DNA from: Ruminococcaceae bacterium UBA2656
Lineage (GTDB): Bacteria > Bacillota > Clostridia > Oscillospirales > Acutalibacteraceae
Assembly: GCA_002359465.1 (NCBI GenBank)
Contig: DENA01000024.1
Span: 8,949 to 17,015 of the forward strand
Direction: 5' to 3'
DNA length: 8,067 nt
The notes under the pieces were generated by a model. The model saw only the letters and a program-made list of their open reading frames with translations. It did not search any database and was not told where the DNA came from. The first letter of the stretch is position 1. Every line of letters starts with the position of its first letter. Position numbers and translations under genes: made by a program. Below, in pieces: positions 1-7,397 of this stretch.

Positions 1-3000
1 GCAAACCGCCTCTTTTATGGAAACGGGCTTGCCGTCGGCTGCTGTAACGGACTGCAGAGCGCCGGCGTTGTAATCGCTGGCGAGCATGACCGCGCGGACC
101 TTCTGGCCGGCGGATTCATAGTAGGCGTCAAAATGGTCAATCTTGACGCAGTCCGGCATTTCCGCCACGTCGAGTGCGCCGGTCAGATAGATTTTCCCGT
201 TTTCATCCTTCATAAACTTGACGGCTTTCAGACAGTCCTTGTTGCCGGACTGCGAAGGCAGCGTATCTGCATTGGTTGTACTGCCGGAGGTGGACGCCTG
301 CACCCAGATCAGCGAGAGGTCATCCAGCTTCAGGCCGTTCCCCTTTGCGAAGCGGAAACCGCCGGCGCCGGCAACCGCCGAACTGTCGCCTATGCTGCTG
401 AGGGAATCCGTAAAGTCACCGCAGGGCGTTCCATCTTTGTTGACCGCGGCCAGCCGGATATCGTTTGTCGAGGATTCCTGCTTGGTCTCGGAATCCATTG
501 TTTTTACCGCCGTATGCCAGCCGAGCACGAATTTCTGTTCCTTGCTTGCATCCGTGCCGAAATTGACGGCGGCAATCTGCGGATTGTCATCCGTATCGCC
601 ATTGTTCGTAAGTCTCAGGTCCCCGGCTATGGAGCCGTCCGCGTTCACGACGGCGCAGAAGGTTTCCCATCCCTCCGAGCCTGTTTTATCGGCGCCGCAG
701 TTTACAGTATAGGCCAGCCCGGCGGTGCCGTCATCCAGCATGGAGGCCACAAGACCCTTTATACTTCCCTTGGAACCGTTGTAGAGGACTTTCGTATCGT
801 CCCATACTCCGTTTGCGTAGGTTCGGTACAGTATACGGTCACTTACGCCGGAATAATCCAGAGACTGAGCGTCCATGCTGCTCCCCGCCGCGCTGCGCCA
901 CGCAACAATTGCCTTATTACCGTTGGCCGCCACCACCGGTGCCAGATCGGCAGCCAGGTTATCCCCGTTTGCATCTGTCAGGGGAGCCGTAACCCAGCTT
1001 CCGCCGCTGTACACGCTTGCCATGATCTTTGTGCTGTTCGTCATGGCGGAAACATCCGACTCGCTTAAGCTCTGGCCGGCCGCCGCTGTGACCTTGGTAC
1101 CCTGCCGCGTCCACGCGGCCACGGCGAAGCCGGAGGTGCCGTCCAGCGACAGGCTGCTGTCCGGCCCGGCTGCGGCATCGGTGCTCAGTCCTTTTTTATT
1201 TTCATACAAGCCGTTGCTGCCCATGAGCCCCCAGCTTGCGCGCGTATTGTTTACATCTGTGGAGCCGGAGTCGGAAAGGTAGGCAAGAACCTGACCGTCT
1301 CTGGTAATCACCGGGTTGGAGTAGGGGTAAGCATTTGATTCAATATTGCTCAGGGTGCTGGGGCTGTCAACTGCGCGCAGCAGCTTTCCGGTCGGCCAGC
1401 TGCGCGTATATTCGCCCAGATAGCCGCGGCTTTCCAGCGCAGCCGAGCTCTGGACCGTTTGCAGCCCGGAGGAAACACGCGAACGCGCAAAGCTCTTGGT
1501 GCCTGTGTACCGTCCGCCCAGAAACCCATAGCTGAAGCCCTGTTCCGGGTCGTCCGGCATGGGAAGCGTCTGGTTTGATTTCCAGTCTTTTATTGTCTGG
1601 TGGGCATCCGTTCCCGCGACATCCTTTGTAAACAGGTCTCCGCCGTAGGAGAACGAGGCCAGCACCGTGGAATAGGAAAGGAACAGAAACTTTGCGACAA
1701 ACTTGATTCCCGCCGTGCCGTAAAGGTTGGCGCTGATGGAGGAAAGCTTCTGATTTTCCGTAAGGTAGCTCCGGTTCAGGTTCTCATTGTTGAATCCGAG
1801 GTCGACCTGACCGAAAATTCCGATTTTCAGCGCGACGATTTCATAATCGAAGCCGAACCCGCCGAACGCCCTCACATACAGGTTGACCCGGAGCATCGTG
1901 AAGAAATCATTCACATCGGACGCCGTTACTCCCTCCGGCACGCTGTCGGCGGAAGGCTTCGCCGCGCGGAAGGCAAGGTTCATCTGCGCGCCCGCCCCGA
2001 ATTCAGCGGTAATAGGGATTCCGTAAATGCTTGTATTGAAGCACTGGGAATAACCCAGCATGGCGCCGACATCCGCGCCTCCGCCGGTCACCGTCATTTT
2101 CCATTTGGAGGCCGACGCGTTGTAACGGGCCTCCACCTCGTAATAACCGGCCACGCTCATTCCCCATTCAAACCCGCCCGAGGCCTTTGGCGAGGTTTCG
2201 GCGGAAAACTGGTTCTTGATGTCGGTTTTATTTTTGGCGGTCTCCGCCAGACTGCTGATTCCGGGCAGGTCAAGACTTTCATCGGCCCCGCCGATATCGA
2301 TGTTGGTATCTTCCCCTTCCTGAGCCGAAACGGTGATCAGCCCGCGAAAAATCATCGGATCGTTCGTCGCGGTGATGGACATATTAAATTTGTACGGACC
2401 TATGGCAGTACTGTTCAGCAATTTCACAACATTGAGAAGAGTGCCGTCGGACGATCCGATCTGGCCCAAAACCGACCCCGTGAGGTCCGCCGTGTTGAAG
2501 CCGAGCATTCCCGACTGCTTTAAGTCGGTAAACGCGTGGTTTACGCCGCTGTCCTTATCGTCCGCGTCCGCCGCCCCGACCATATTGGTAAAGCTGAAGG
2601 GGTTCTGGATGCGGCTGTACAGGGTCCCGTCCGGCAGGTAAAGGGCAGTCGCCGCTCCTTTCTTTCCCCCGATCGGCAGATTCAGGGTGGCCGGGCTCAT
2701 CGTGGCGGTATTCTCCGTGTAGGACATGGCGGCGAACGGGTAGTTCAGCGTTTTGACCTTTTGGCCGGGAAGCACTGCGCCATATTCATCCTGCATCTCC
2801 AGACCATAATCTTTATTCTGCGACGGGCTGGAAATCCCCCACCACGCCACCGTGCTGACCAGGTCCGTGCTCGGATAAAGGTTGCCCGGCCCGATAGCGC
2901 CTGCATAGTTTGTCACGTCCAGTCTTCTTCCGCTTGCCAGGTGATAATCAATTGCCTGTGAAACAATAAACGGTTTGTTTTTCCCGCCCGAAGGAACCTC

Positions 3001-6000
3001 CTTGAGGTTGACCACGCTGTCCCCGAAGCGCACAAGGTCATCCGAGCTGAGGCTGCCGTCCGCGGTAATCAGCTGCGGGTAATACGAATCGTTGGCAAAC
3101 CGCACTTCATAAATAAACGTCAGTTTGTCGGTGGCTTTGAACGGCTGGCTGTTGTCTCCGGCCGTGAACTGGGTGGAGTCGAAATCAAGATGGAAATTCC
3201 CCTGCGAATCCAGCGTCATGCTTCGATTGCTCACCTGCGTCCGGCTGCATTCCTCTCCGTTGCGGAAAACCGCGCCGCCGTAGGTAACAGCCCCTGTGTA
3301 CGGGGTGCCGTCGCTGTTTTTGAAATACAGATTCAACGTGGTGACAAGGCGCAACTGGAGAATGTTTACCGGGTAACGCTCGTAATAACCCGCATTCCCT
3401 TCCGCCGACTTCAAGTCGTTGTGGAAGACGGTGCCCACATAAGTGTCGGTACCGGAACCTGACTGGAATGAAATATCGCCTTTGATTCCGCTGGGCTCGT
3501 AAACCGCGATTTCCCCGTTATCGTTCGTGGTCAGCTTGCGGGACTGTCCAAGGCCGTTTTCAAAGGTAACGGTCGTTTTCTGCTTCGGATAGAGGTTGAA
3601 CAGGTAAAGCTTATCCTTAAGGGTTTTTACGGAAACGTTCAGTGTCTGCTTCATACCGGTTAGCGCATGCGTCGCGGTGATCTGCGCGGTTCCGTCCCCG
3701 TTGCCCGCCAGCATAAATTTGGCAAGTGGGCTGTAAGTCAGGTAATTGAATTTTTCGATATTCTCGTACAGGGAGCCCTGGCGGTAATTGATGGAGGCTA
3801 TTCCGCTGTTCCCGGACTTCCATAGAATCCGGTCCGTAATATTGCCCCAGGGATACGCGTCGAAATTGATGCTGAGAGATTTTTTCAGGCTGATTTCCCG
3901 GTTGAGCTGCAGGATGGACTCGCTCCCGCCCGCATCGAACTTGCTTTTGATGAGCGGCTCGTTATCAAGCGAAACCAAGCTGTTCTCCTGCTTTTCCTTG
4001 TCGTCAACCATCAGTTTCATGGAATCGCCCTTATAGACATTCAGGACGAACGAATCGGTGGACCATGAGGAATCCGTCTGATTTTTTGCACTCAGCGTGA
4101 CCGTATAAATATCCTTCAGCCCTGCGGAAACCTTGCCGATCGGCAGCGAAAAGCTTCCGGCGTCCTGACGGGTAAAGCCCGACGTATCCACCGCCTGGCC
4201 ATTTTTCAGTATTTTCAGGTTGATCTGGCCGCCGCTCTCCAGATTGGAGATATTCCAGCCGATTTGCTGCGAGGAGGTCTCATCGGTAATGCTGTAATTG
4301 GACAGCGTATTCAGGCTGACCTTCAAAGGCTGCGGATACACGATAATATATCCGACAGCTTTCAGTCTCTCGTTCGGATTATCCGGGTTCAGCGCGCTCA
4401 CCCGGACGGTGTAAGCGGGAACCTTGTTCTGCTCAGCGTCGGTTGAGGAAGGATTACCCAGCTGATTTCCCGCAATGGTGCAGCTGTTCTGGTTCGTTAC
4501 ACTCTGCTCGTATTTCGGCTGCAGGGAATCCGTTTCCGCCAGGGTATGATTTCCTTCGTAAACCTGTATGCTGAATACCGGCTGGGCAGTTGAACCTTTC
4601 CGGCCAATCAGATTTTGCCCCCAGAATACCTTTACGGCTTCGTTCTTTCTTGTATAAAACGTGCTGCTTCCCTTGGCAAACACGATCGCCGGAATACCGT
4701 CATTGGAAACGGTAAAATTATTCGTTTTCTGCACAACCGGCGTTCCCATGCCGCCGTTTGCCGCGGTAGCGGTAAAGTATACCGTACCCGGACCAACCGG
4801 GGTGATAACCGCCCTGTTCGGGTTGCTGGAGTCCGCCTGAACGGTTGCCACCGATTCGTCGCTGCTCTTCCATGTTACCGTCGGGAGAGTCGCGTTGGCC
4901 GGCGTTACGGAAACCGAAAGAGCGGCGGCGGTTTCGTCCGTCATATAAATCGTATGGTTTTGCGGTTCCGTAACCGTAATGCCAGTCACGGGAACAATCG
5001 CGGCAATTTTCGCGCTGCAGGACAAGCCGAAAACCTTGCTTCCTCCCGAAAATATCTTTGTGTTGCTGTCGTAGGAAGGGTTATAAAGCAAGCCGATGCC
5101 AAGAGTCGTATCCGTGAGGGAAAGATAATCCGCAGCACTGATCTCCGCGGTATAAACCAGCCCGGTTTCATCCGCCGCCTTCAGCGCATAGGTTTTGTCA
5201 CTGATTCCATTGTTCGCAAAAAGGCAGAAGGTTCTCAGTTCCTTACCGTTATTAGCCGCTTCGTCGGACAGCCACTGTTTGTAGGCATCCTTTGCCGTGA
5301 GCATCACCGTAATTTTCCCGTTGCACGGATATGTGGCGGAGCTGTCCGCCGCAAGCCCGCTGAAAGACTGCAACTTATCCTGCACCATGCTGACGGCATT
5401 CAGCGTCTTTTGTGTGTCCGGCACGGCATATGTTGCGGTATTGTTGCCCGCCATATCGGCAATACTGTTCACCGACCCCAGCACCGGATTCGGGTCCGGG
5501 CTGACGGGGACCGTGTAGAGGTACAGCCTGTATTTGGATTTTGTAGCCGAACTCTCCTGCGGATTCAGCACCGTACCGCCCTTCATGGTAAGAGTTGGGG
5601 CGCCTGTGACCGGCTCGGCAAACTCCACTGTGACGGGAACCTGCTGACCGGTGTAATAGCTTCCCGCCGGCGCGGTGATGGCTTTGACAGACGGGCCTTG
5701 TTTGTCATAAATGGAGAGAGTCCCGTTATAATATTGCCGGCTTGGGATGTCGGATATGGAGGGACTATAGGTTGCGGAAGTGAACGCCAGTAAGGAAGGA
5801 ATCTCCCCCTGCACCCTTGCATCAATTGTAAACTGCGCTCCCGGATTCTGATATCCGACTTCGAAATTCCGGGGAACCGTCTGGACGAAAGGAGTATAAC
5901 TGGTTCCGTCAAGACTGTACTCGTCGTTTGAATATGTATTTTGGCTGCTTTTCAACAGCCTTGGTTTGGCGGTCATTGTCGAGGCTTTACCACCCGAAGA

Positions 6001-7089
6001 TACGTTCAGCCTCATATCGGCTTTAAAGTGATACCTTGCGTTGGCCGTATCGCCGAATATATCCGACGCGGAGGCTTGAAGACTTTTGATGTCAGTATCC
6101 ATAAAATTAGTAAGCACAATCGGCTCACTGACCGTTCCGACAGTCGTATAGCTTCCGTCCGGCTGTGTATAGCTAAAGCTGATCTCCGTTGTCCACTGAT
6201 ATAAGGAGCTCTGCTTGATCGGGATGTTCAGCGACCGTGTAATTTCCCCTGTATCCGTCCGAAACAGGGAACCGTTCGGGTCATACACCTGCAGAATGCA
6301 GTAAGCGTCGCCGTTATAATGGGCGGTCGAAATGCCTGTAGAATAATTTGTCCTTTTCGGGGAATCCCCCAGTTTAAAGTTCGTCGTATTTTCAGTGCCA
6401 AAGGATGTGCTGGTCGAGCTGAAAGAACCCGGCAGCAAGCGCCATTTAAAGGATACGTCGTGCAGGACTGTCGTAGTGTTTCCGTTGGCGTAAACGGGGG
6501 TGGCCGTGAAGCCTACATAGTCGGCGTTTATTTTTATGTAGATATTCTGCTCAAACGCACCCGAGGCGTATGCCTTCTGAGGGCTGAGCCCTTCGGTCTG
6601 CAGCTGGTTTGCCAGGGAGACATACATTTTTTCCCGCTGTGCGTCAAAGGGTACGGCGTCGGTAAAATAGGTCTTTTTCAAACGCGAAAGTTCGTCTTCA
6701 ATATCGATCATGGTTTTTAGGCCGGCGAGCGTTACATCGGTGCCGTCCACGCTGACCACTTTGTTCAGGCTCGTCTCCGGCTTCGTGAGCATTGCCCGAA
6801 CCTGTTCCAGCGTCATCGGGGTGCCGTCCACCATGATGTTCTGGCTGACGGAAAGATTCCCGTCGGCATCCAGCAGCCCCATGCTCTTCAATTCCTCCGC
6901 CACATCGGTCGCGGTAAGGCTGCCGCCGTACATTCCCCGCAGCTTTTCCAGAATGCTCTGGTTCTGCTGCTGCGTATTGTGAATGGTATTCGCGATGTTT
7001 GCACTTGCAGGCAGCACCATCTGCCATACCAGAGCAAAAGCCAGGATGAGAGCCAAAACCTGTTTGTGAACGCTTTGATGCTTTTTCAT
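1..7089 (-). CDS. Giant secreted multidomain Ig-like surface protein, C-terminus cut off by window edge
   Basis: I read this frame triplet by triplet from the ATG at 7089 to base 1 and found no stop in 2363 codons, so the gene continues past the left edge. Residues 1-30 are a Sec signal peptide (basic MKKHQSVHK, hydrophobic core, ASA/N cleavage; no lipobox Cys). Next come a duplicated VDGT module (87-128), unassigned beta-rich sequence (about 145-445), an Ig-like domain (465-557, AGSYYTGQQVPVTVEFAEPV and ADMAGN), a Big_2 domain (about 700-795, VTWKSSDESVATV and GPGTVYFTATA), two beta-sandwich-like segments (about 800-1040), a second Big_2-like domain (1064-1158), transthyretin/Cna-B-like segments (1163-1345), a glycine/aromatic-rich segment (1640-1825) and propeller-like repeats (about 1920-2270). 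A strong ribosome binding site supports the start. Such proteins usually act outside the cell in adhesion, binding or matrix building; that role is inference. No catalytic motif was recognised. LPXTG, SLH or dockerin anchors would lie beyond the window. Confidence 0.95.
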   Translation of the reverse strand, partial: MKKHQSVHKQVLALILAFALVWQMVLPASANIANTIHNTQQQNQSILEKLRGMYGGSLTATDVAEELKSMGLLDADGNLSVSQNIMVDGTPMTLEQVRAMLTKPETSLNKVVSVDGTDVTLAGLKTMIDIEDELSRLKKTYFTDAVPFDAQREKMYVSLANQLQTEGLSPQKAYASGAFEQNIYIKINADYVGFTATPVYANGNTTTVLHDVSFKWRLLPGSFSSTSTSFGTENTTNFKLGDSPKRTNYSTGISTAHYNGDAYCILQVYDPNGSLFRTDTGEITRSLNIPIKQSSLYQWTTEISFSYTQPDGSYTTVGTVSEPIVLTNFMDTDIKSLQASASDIFGDTANARYHFKADMRLNVSSGGKASTMTAKPRLLKSSQNTYSNDEYSLDGTSYTPFVQTVPRNFEVGYQNPGAQFTIDARVQGEIPSLLAFTSATYSPSISDIPSRQYYNGTLSIYDKQGPSVKAITAPAGSYYTGQQVPVTVEFAEPVTGAPTLTMKGGTVLNPQESSATKSKYRLYLYTVPVSPDPNPVLGSVNSIADMAGNNTATYAVPDTQKTLNAVSMVQDKLQSFSGLAADSSATYPCNGKITVMLTAKDAYKQWLSDEAANNGKELRTFCLFANNGISDKTYALKAADETGLVYTAEISAADYLSLTDTTLGIGLLYNPSYDSNTKIFSGGSKVFGLSCSAKIAAIVPVTGITVTEPQNHTIYMTDETAAALSVSVTPANATLPTVTWKSSDESVATVQADSSNPNRAVITPVGPGTVYFTATAANGGMGTPVVQKTNNFTVSNDGIPAIVFAKGSSTFYTRKNEAVKVFWGQNLIGRKGSTAQPVFSIQVYEGNHTLAETDSLQPKYEQSVTNQNSCTIAGNQLGNPSSTDAEQNKVPAYTVRVSALNPDNPNERLKAVGYIIVYPQPLKVSLNTLSNYSITDETSSQQIGWNISNLESGGQINLKILKNGQAVDTSGFTRQDAGSFSLPIGKVSAGLKDIYTVTLSAKNQTDSSWSTDSFVLNVYKGDSMKLMVDDKEKQENSLVSLDNEPLIKSKFDAGGSESILQLNREISLKKSLSINFDAYPWGNITDRILWKSGNSGIASINYRQGSLYENIEKFNYLTYSPLAKFMLAGNGDGTAQITATHALTGMKQTLNVSVKTLKDKLYLFNLYPKQKTTVTFENGLGQSRKLTTNDNGEIAVYEPSGIKGDISFQSGSGTDTYVGTVFHNDLKSAEGNAGYYERYPVNILQLRLVTTLNLYFKNSDGTPYTGAVTYGGAVFRNGEECSRTQVSNRSMTLDSQGNFHLDFDSTQFTAGDNSQPFKATDKLTFIYEVRFANDSYYPQLITADGSLSSDDLVRFGDSVVNLKEVPSGGKNKPFIVSQAIDYHLASGRRLDVTNYAGAIGPGNLYPSTDLVSTVAWWGISSPSQNKDYGLEMQDEYGAVLPGQKVKTLNYPFAAMSYTENTATMSPATLNLPIGGKKGAATALYLPDGTLYSRIQNPFSFTNMVGAADADDKDSGVNHAFTDLKQSGMLGFNTADLTGSVLGQIGSSDGTLLNVVKLLNSTAIGPYKFNMSITATNDPMIFRGLITVSAQEGEDTNIDIGGADESLDLPGISSLAETAKNKTDIKNQFSAETSPKASGGFEWGMSVAGYYEVEARYNASASKWKMTVTGGGADVGAMLGYSQCFNTSIYGIPITAEFGAGAQMNLAFRAAKPSADSVPEGVTASDVNDFFTMLRVNLYVRAFGGFGFDYEIVALKIGIFGQVDLGFNNENLNRSYLTENQKLSSISANLYGTAGIKFVAKFLFLSYSTVLASFSYGGDLFTKDVAGTDAHQTIKDWKSNQTLPMPDDPEQGFSYGFLGGRYTGTKSFARSRVSSGLQTVQSSAALESRGYLGEYTRSWPTGKLLRAVDSPSTLSNIESNAYPYSNPVITRDGQVLAYLSDSGSTDVNNTRASWGLMGSNGLYENKKGLSTDAAAGPDSSLSLDGTSGFAVAAWTRQGTKVTAAAGQSLSESDVSAMTNSTKIMASVYSGGSWVTAPLTDANGDNLAADLAPVVAANGNKAIVAWRSAAGSSMDAQSLDYSGVSDRILYRTYANGVWDDTKVLYNGSKGSIKGLVASMLDDGTAGLAYTVNCGADKTGSEGWETFCAVVNADGSIAGDLRLTNNGDTDDNPQIAAVNFGTDASKEQKFVLGWHTAVKTMDSETKQESSTNDIRLAAVNKDGTPCGDFTDSLSSIGDSSAVAGAGGFRFAKGNGLKLDDLSLIWVQASTSGSTTNADTLPSQSGNKDCLKAVKFMKDENGKIYLTGALDVAEMPDCVKIDHFDAYYESAGQKVRAVMLASDYNAGALQSVTAADGKPVSIKEAVC
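160..1332 (-). repeat. Propeller-like degenerate repeats in the giant protein
   Basis: Residues about 1920-2310 contain a recurring strand motif of small hydrophobics ending in a Trp or Tyr: VLAY1937, VAAW1993, IVAW2064, GLAY2127, VLGW2191 and LIW2262. The spacing is 56, 71, 63, 64 and 71 residues. Several are preceded by 'P.(V/I)(T/A)..(D/N)G', for example NPVITRDG and APVVAANG. This size and motif fit beta-propeller blades of the sialidase/TolB-like kind. The fold is an inference from periodicity; no Asp-box or catalytic residue was identified. Confidence 0.5.
3616..3900 (-). other. Second Big_2-like domain with an internal insertion
   Basis: Residues 1064-1158 contain ILWKSGNSGIASINY, matching the Big_2 'W.S.N..IA.V' core, and GNGDGTAQITATHALTG followed by TLNVSVKTL, matching the 'G.G.A.ITAT' closing strands. 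Between them lie about 20 extra residues (SLYENIEKFNYLTYSPLAKF) where ordinary Big_2 domains are shorter. The call rests on motif resemblance only. Confidence 0.55.
4705..4992 (-). other. Big_2-type bacterial Ig domain segment of the giant protein
   Basis: Residues about 700-795 carry the Big_2 (BID_2) landmarks in order: PVTGITVTEPQNHTIYM as the first strands, LSVSVTPANATLPTVTWKSS, SDESVATVQ, then PVGPGTVYFTATAANG and a final NNFTVS strand. Big_2 domains occur in adhesins and in carbohydrate-active surface proteins, where they serve as structural or binding modules. This is the most securely identified domain in the protein. Confidence 0.85.
5419..5697 (-). other. Ig-like domain segment of the giant protein
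   Basis: Residues 465-557 begin GPSVKAITAPAGSYYTGQQV and continue VTVEFAEPVTGAPTLTMKGG, ending in VNSIADMAGNNTATY. The pattern of an opening proline/glycine turn, an 'F.EPV' strand and a closing 'D.AGN' motif is characteristic of bacterial Ig-like domains found in tandem on large surface proteins. Only one copy is visible here. Exact family assignment within the Ig-like clan is uncertain. Confidence 0.7.
6706..6831 (-). repeat. Tandem 'VDGT..TL' motif in the giant protein N-terminus
   Basis: Two copies of a 15-residue motif sit 27 residues apart: VDGTPMTLEQVRAML (residues 87-101) and VDGTDVTLAGLKTMI (114-128). Shared positions are V-D-G-T, then T-L and a following amphipathic helix. The four codons for VDGT are identical in both copies (GTGGACGGCACC on the minus strand), consistent with a real duplication. 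The stretch before it contains DADGNLS (residues 74-80), superficially like a calcium loop but not a full EF-hand or dockerin. The function is unknown. Confidence 0.7.
7000..7089 (-). other. Sec signal peptide coding segment
   Basis: The first 30 codons of the giant gene encode a classical export signal: an N-region with Lys2, Lys3 and Lys9, a hydrophobic core VLALILAFALVWQMVL (residues 11-26), and a PASA/N cleavage motif predicted after Ala30. There is no cysteine after it, so a lipoprotein is not expected. The mature chain begins NIANTIHNTQQQNQ. This places the product outside the membrane. Confidence 0.9.
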
Positions 7090-7095
7090 AAAACC

Positions 7096-7101
7096 CCTCC
7101 T
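7096..7101 (-). promoter_or_regulatory. Ribosome binding site of the giant gene
   Basis: The minus strand reads AGGAGG, inside the longer AGGAGGGG, with six bases between AGGAGG and the ATG at 7089. This is a near-ideal Gram-positive Shine-Dalgarno sequence and fixes the start codon. Confidence 0.9.
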
Positions 7102-7125
7102 ACGCCGGTGAACCGCGCGGAAATA

Positions 7126-7151
7126 CGGAATCCCTTAATACGAAGATTCCG
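7126..7151 (-). repeat. Inverted repeat in the leader of the giant gene
   Basis: A perfect 7-bp pair, CGGAATC (7126-7132) and GATTCCG (7145-7151), has a 12-base loop. It ends about 25 bases upstream of the AGGAGG site. It would form a small hairpin in the leader RNA. It does not resemble a riboswitch class I know, and chance is possible. Confidence 0.35.
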
Positions 7152-7231
7152 AACCGTTCCGCCATGTACATCTGAAATACTGTTTTTACGTATGCAGTAC
7201 AACATTCCATAAATTCCAATATCCAATAAAA

Positions 7232-7237
7232 ATTATA
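7232..7237 (-). promoter_or_regulatory. Candidate -10 box (TATAAT) for the giant gene
   Basis: The minus strand reads a perfect TATAAT in an AT-rich stretch about 143 bases before the ATG. No good -35 hexamer lies 16-18 bases upstream (GGAATT, GGGAAT or GGGGAA), and there is no TG extension. If real, transcription would start near 7225, leaving a leader of roughly 135 nt, and the promoter would probably need an activator. Because the region is AT-rich, chance occurrence is possible. Confidence 0.4.
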
Positions 7238-7261
7238 AATTAATTCTGCTGAAAATTCCCC

Positions 7262-7272
7262 GTACCCGGTAC
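7262..7272. promoter_or_regulatory. Dyad GTACC-C-GGTAC, candidate operator
   Basis: This is a perfect 5-bp inverted repeat around a single base. Its centre at 7267 lies about 42 bases upstream of the transcription start predicted from the TATAAT box, where LuxR-type activators commonly bind over a weak -35 region. A LuxR-type gene lies directly upstream. Binding is inferred from position and symmetry only. Confidence 0.35.
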
Positions 7273-7317
7273 AGGTTTATTTGAAAAAAGATAAAGGACT
7301 TATCCCGAAATAAAGAA

Positions 7318-7353
7318 GCCCTTACGATAGCTTTCCACTTCTATCATAAGGGC
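7318..7353 (-). terminator. Rho-independent terminator-like hairpin after the LuxR-type gene
   Basis: On the minus strand a 13-bp stem, GCCCTTATGATAG against CTATCGTAAGGGC, with a single G-U wobble, encloses a 10-base loop. It is followed by TTCTTTATTTC. It lies about 40 bases beyond the regulator stop codon. The T-run is interrupted, but the stem is long and GC-capped. On the plus strand the wobble becomes a C-A mismatch, so the minus strand is the favoured direction. Confidence 0.75.
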
Positions 7354-7371
7354 AAACCGGTCTCTTGAACA

Positions 7372-7397
7372 GTGACTTTTCAGGCTTAAAAAGTCAC
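7372..7397. terminator. Second hairpin overlapping the regulator stop codon
   Basis: A perfect 9-bp inverted repeat, GTGACTTTT (7372-7380) and AAAAGTCAC (7389-7397), has an 8-base loop. The regulator's TGA lies inside one arm. Read on the plus strand it is followed by GCTTTTTCCCC, so it could stop antisense transcription entering the regulator. On the minus strand it lacks a T-run and might instead stabilise the 3' end. Its role is uncertain. Confidence 0.4.

Noticed and set aside
4615..5793. Long plus-strand open frame of 392 codons, with many shorter ones over 133-7212
   Set aside because: They lie opposite the continuous minus-strand gene, their translations are Arg/His/Gly/Ala-rich without domain motifs, and the minus frame has a signal peptide, ribosome binding site and recognisable domains.
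6847..6870. DADGNLS as an EF-hand or dockerin calcium loop
   Set aside because: Only a partial D-x-D-G match; the later ligand positions and the paired second loop of a dockerin are absent.
6698..7027. Minus-strand 109-codon frame overlapping the start of the giant gene
   Set aside because: It is another frame of the same strand within the giant gene, with low-complexity His/Glu/Gly/Arg content and no ribosome binding site of note.
7318..7397. Possible cyclic di-GMP (GEMM) riboswitch, from GGGCAAACC on the plus strand
   Set aside because: The rest of the GEMM core (such as ACGCAAAGCC after the second hairpin) is missing, there is no plus-strand gene downstream, and the bases are explained by the terminator stem arm.
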